A stretch of 64,000 nucleotides of DNA from Pseudomonadota bacterium. Lineage in GTDB: Bacteria > Pseudomonadota > Gammaproteobacteria > Xanthomonadales > Ahniellaceae. The translations under genes were made by a program, and so were the position numbers. Positions 63,171 to 64,000 of this stretch are shown piece by piece. The stretch is taken from the NCBI GenBank assembly GCA_022843465.1, contig JALHNO010000007.1, forward strand, positions 124,001-188,000. Direction: 5' to 3'. Position 1 is the first letter of the stretch, and every line of letters begins with the position of its first letter. A model generated the notes under the pieces. It was not told where the DNA came from. It ran no database searches and saw only the letters and a list, made by a program, of their open reading frames with translations.

Positions 63171-64000
63171 ATGTTCAACAAATTGCTAACCACCCTTTTC
63201 GGCAGTCGCAACGAGCGTCTGCTGCGCCAGATGAGCAAGCAGGTCATTGCCATCAACGCGCTGGAGCCGAAGATGCAGGCGCTCAGTGACGATGAACTGC
63301 GCGCCAACACCACGCGCTTCAAGGAACGCATCGCCGGCGGCGAATCGCTCGACAGTCTGCTTCCGGAAGCCTTTGCCACCATGCGAGAGGCATCGCAGCG
63401 TGTGTTTGGCATGCGCCACTACGACGTCCAGCTGATCGGCGGCATCGTGCTGCACCAGGGCAAGATCGCCGAAATGCGTACCGGTGAGGGCAAGACCCTG
63501 ATGGCGACGTTGCCGGTATATCTCAACGCCTTGGCCGGCCAGGGCGTACACGTGGTCACCGTCAATGATTATCTGGCTCGTCGTGACGCGGCCTGGATGG
63601 GCAAGGTCTACAACTTCCTCGGTCTCGAGGTGGGCGTGGTTGTACCGGGCATGCGCGCCGACGCCAAGCGCGCCGCCTATGGCTGCGACATCACCTACGG
63701 CACCAACAACGAATACGGGTTTGACTACCTGCGCGACAACATGGCGCTGTCCAAGGACGATCGCTATCAGCGTGGCGCCTTTTTCGGCATCGTCGACGAA
63801 GTCGACTCGATCCTGATCGACGAGGCGCGCACGCCGCTGATCATCTCCGGCCCCGCCGACGAGTCGCCGCAGTTGTACGTGAAGATCAACCAGCTGGTGC
63901 CCAAGCTCACCCGGCAGGCGAGCGAAGAGAGCGAGGGCGATTTCTTCGTCGAAGAAAAGCAGAAGCAGGTTCATCTGTCCGAGCAGGGCATGGAACGCGC
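63171..64000 (+). CDS. secA: preprotein translocase ATPase SecA, 3' end beyond window
   Basis: First 276 codons of the motor of Sec-dependent export. Begins [23 protein letters not shown]; Walker A region [30 protein letters not shown] and DEAD-like [21 protein letters not shown] are intact. The frame is open to the right edge. The signal-peptide proteins listed in this window would depend on it. Confidence 0.98.
   Translation, partial: MFNKLLTTLFGSRNERLLRQMSKQVIAINALEPKMQALSDDELRANTTRFKERIAGGESLDSLLPEAFATMREASQRVFGMRHYDVQLIGGIVLHQGKIAEMRTGEGKTLMATLPVYLNALAGQGVHVVTVNDYLARRDAAWMGKVYNFLGLEVGVVVPGMRADAKRAAYGCDITYGTNNEYGFDYLRDNMALSKDDRYQRGAFFGIVDEVDSILIDEARTPLIISGPADESPQLYVKINQLVPKLTRQASEESEGDFFVEEKQKQVHLSEQGMER

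Overview
The window reads as a chromosomal segment of a high-GC gammaproteobacterium, most likely of the Lysobacterales (Xanthomonadales). Three things point there: the order lpxC - small DUF721/DciA-like gene - M23 peptidase - secA, a division/cell-wall cluster that lacks murD, and a large secreted protein ending in an 'IFRDGF' tail of the kind common on secreted proteins of that order. The order is inferred from gene content; I ran no search. No rRNA, tRNA, CRISPR array, insertion sequence or prophage was found.

Left third (1-20.7 kb, almost all minus strand): a complete nitrate-respiration operon, narK2-narGHJI-parvulin isomerase-narK1-carbonic anhydrase (the last runs off the left edge). 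It is preceded upstream by a molybdenum-cofactor operon, moaA-moaCB(fused)-moeA-moaD-moaE-small unknown gene, which supplies the cofactor that NarG needs. Both operons have an FNR/Anr-type box at class II spacing from a plausible -10, so they look co-induced without oxygen. Next comes a nucleoside-salvage operon deoC-deoA-deoB-deoD with a convergent cdd.

Middle (21-44 kb) is accessory. In order: a secreted five-repeat InlB-type protein; an AbgT-family transporter; a 1,123-residue winged-helix/STAND NTPase/TPR regulator; an orphan 135-residue protein; two adjacent 98-residue genes that resemble stefins (cytoplasmic cystatin-type cysteine-protease inhibitors); and an XRE-type regulator. After these come a HEAT-like membrane-anchored protein, a small M23 peptidase, a LysR regulator, a phospholipase A2-like secreted protein, a decayed serine-hydrolase gene, a glycosyltransferase, an unknown protein, a secreted subtilase with SLH-like repeats, and a secreted amidase_2 protein.

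Right third (44.5-64 kb, plus strand): the dcw cluster mraZ-rsmH-ftsL-ftsI-murE-murF-mraY-ftsW-murG-murC-ddl-ftsQ-ftsA-ftsZ, then lpxC, a divergent DciA-like gene, an M23 peptidase and the start of secA. mraZ is preceded by five GTGGN-like repeats at exact 10-bp spacing. murD is missing between mraY and ftsW. A 331-bp non-coding spacer rich in hairpins (two with GCAA tetraloops) separates ftsL and ftsI inside an otherwise overlapping operon.

The most unusual items are the paired stefin-like genes beside a STAND regulator, the structured ftsL-ftsI spacer, the missing murD, and the carbonic anhydrase fused by position to the nar operon.
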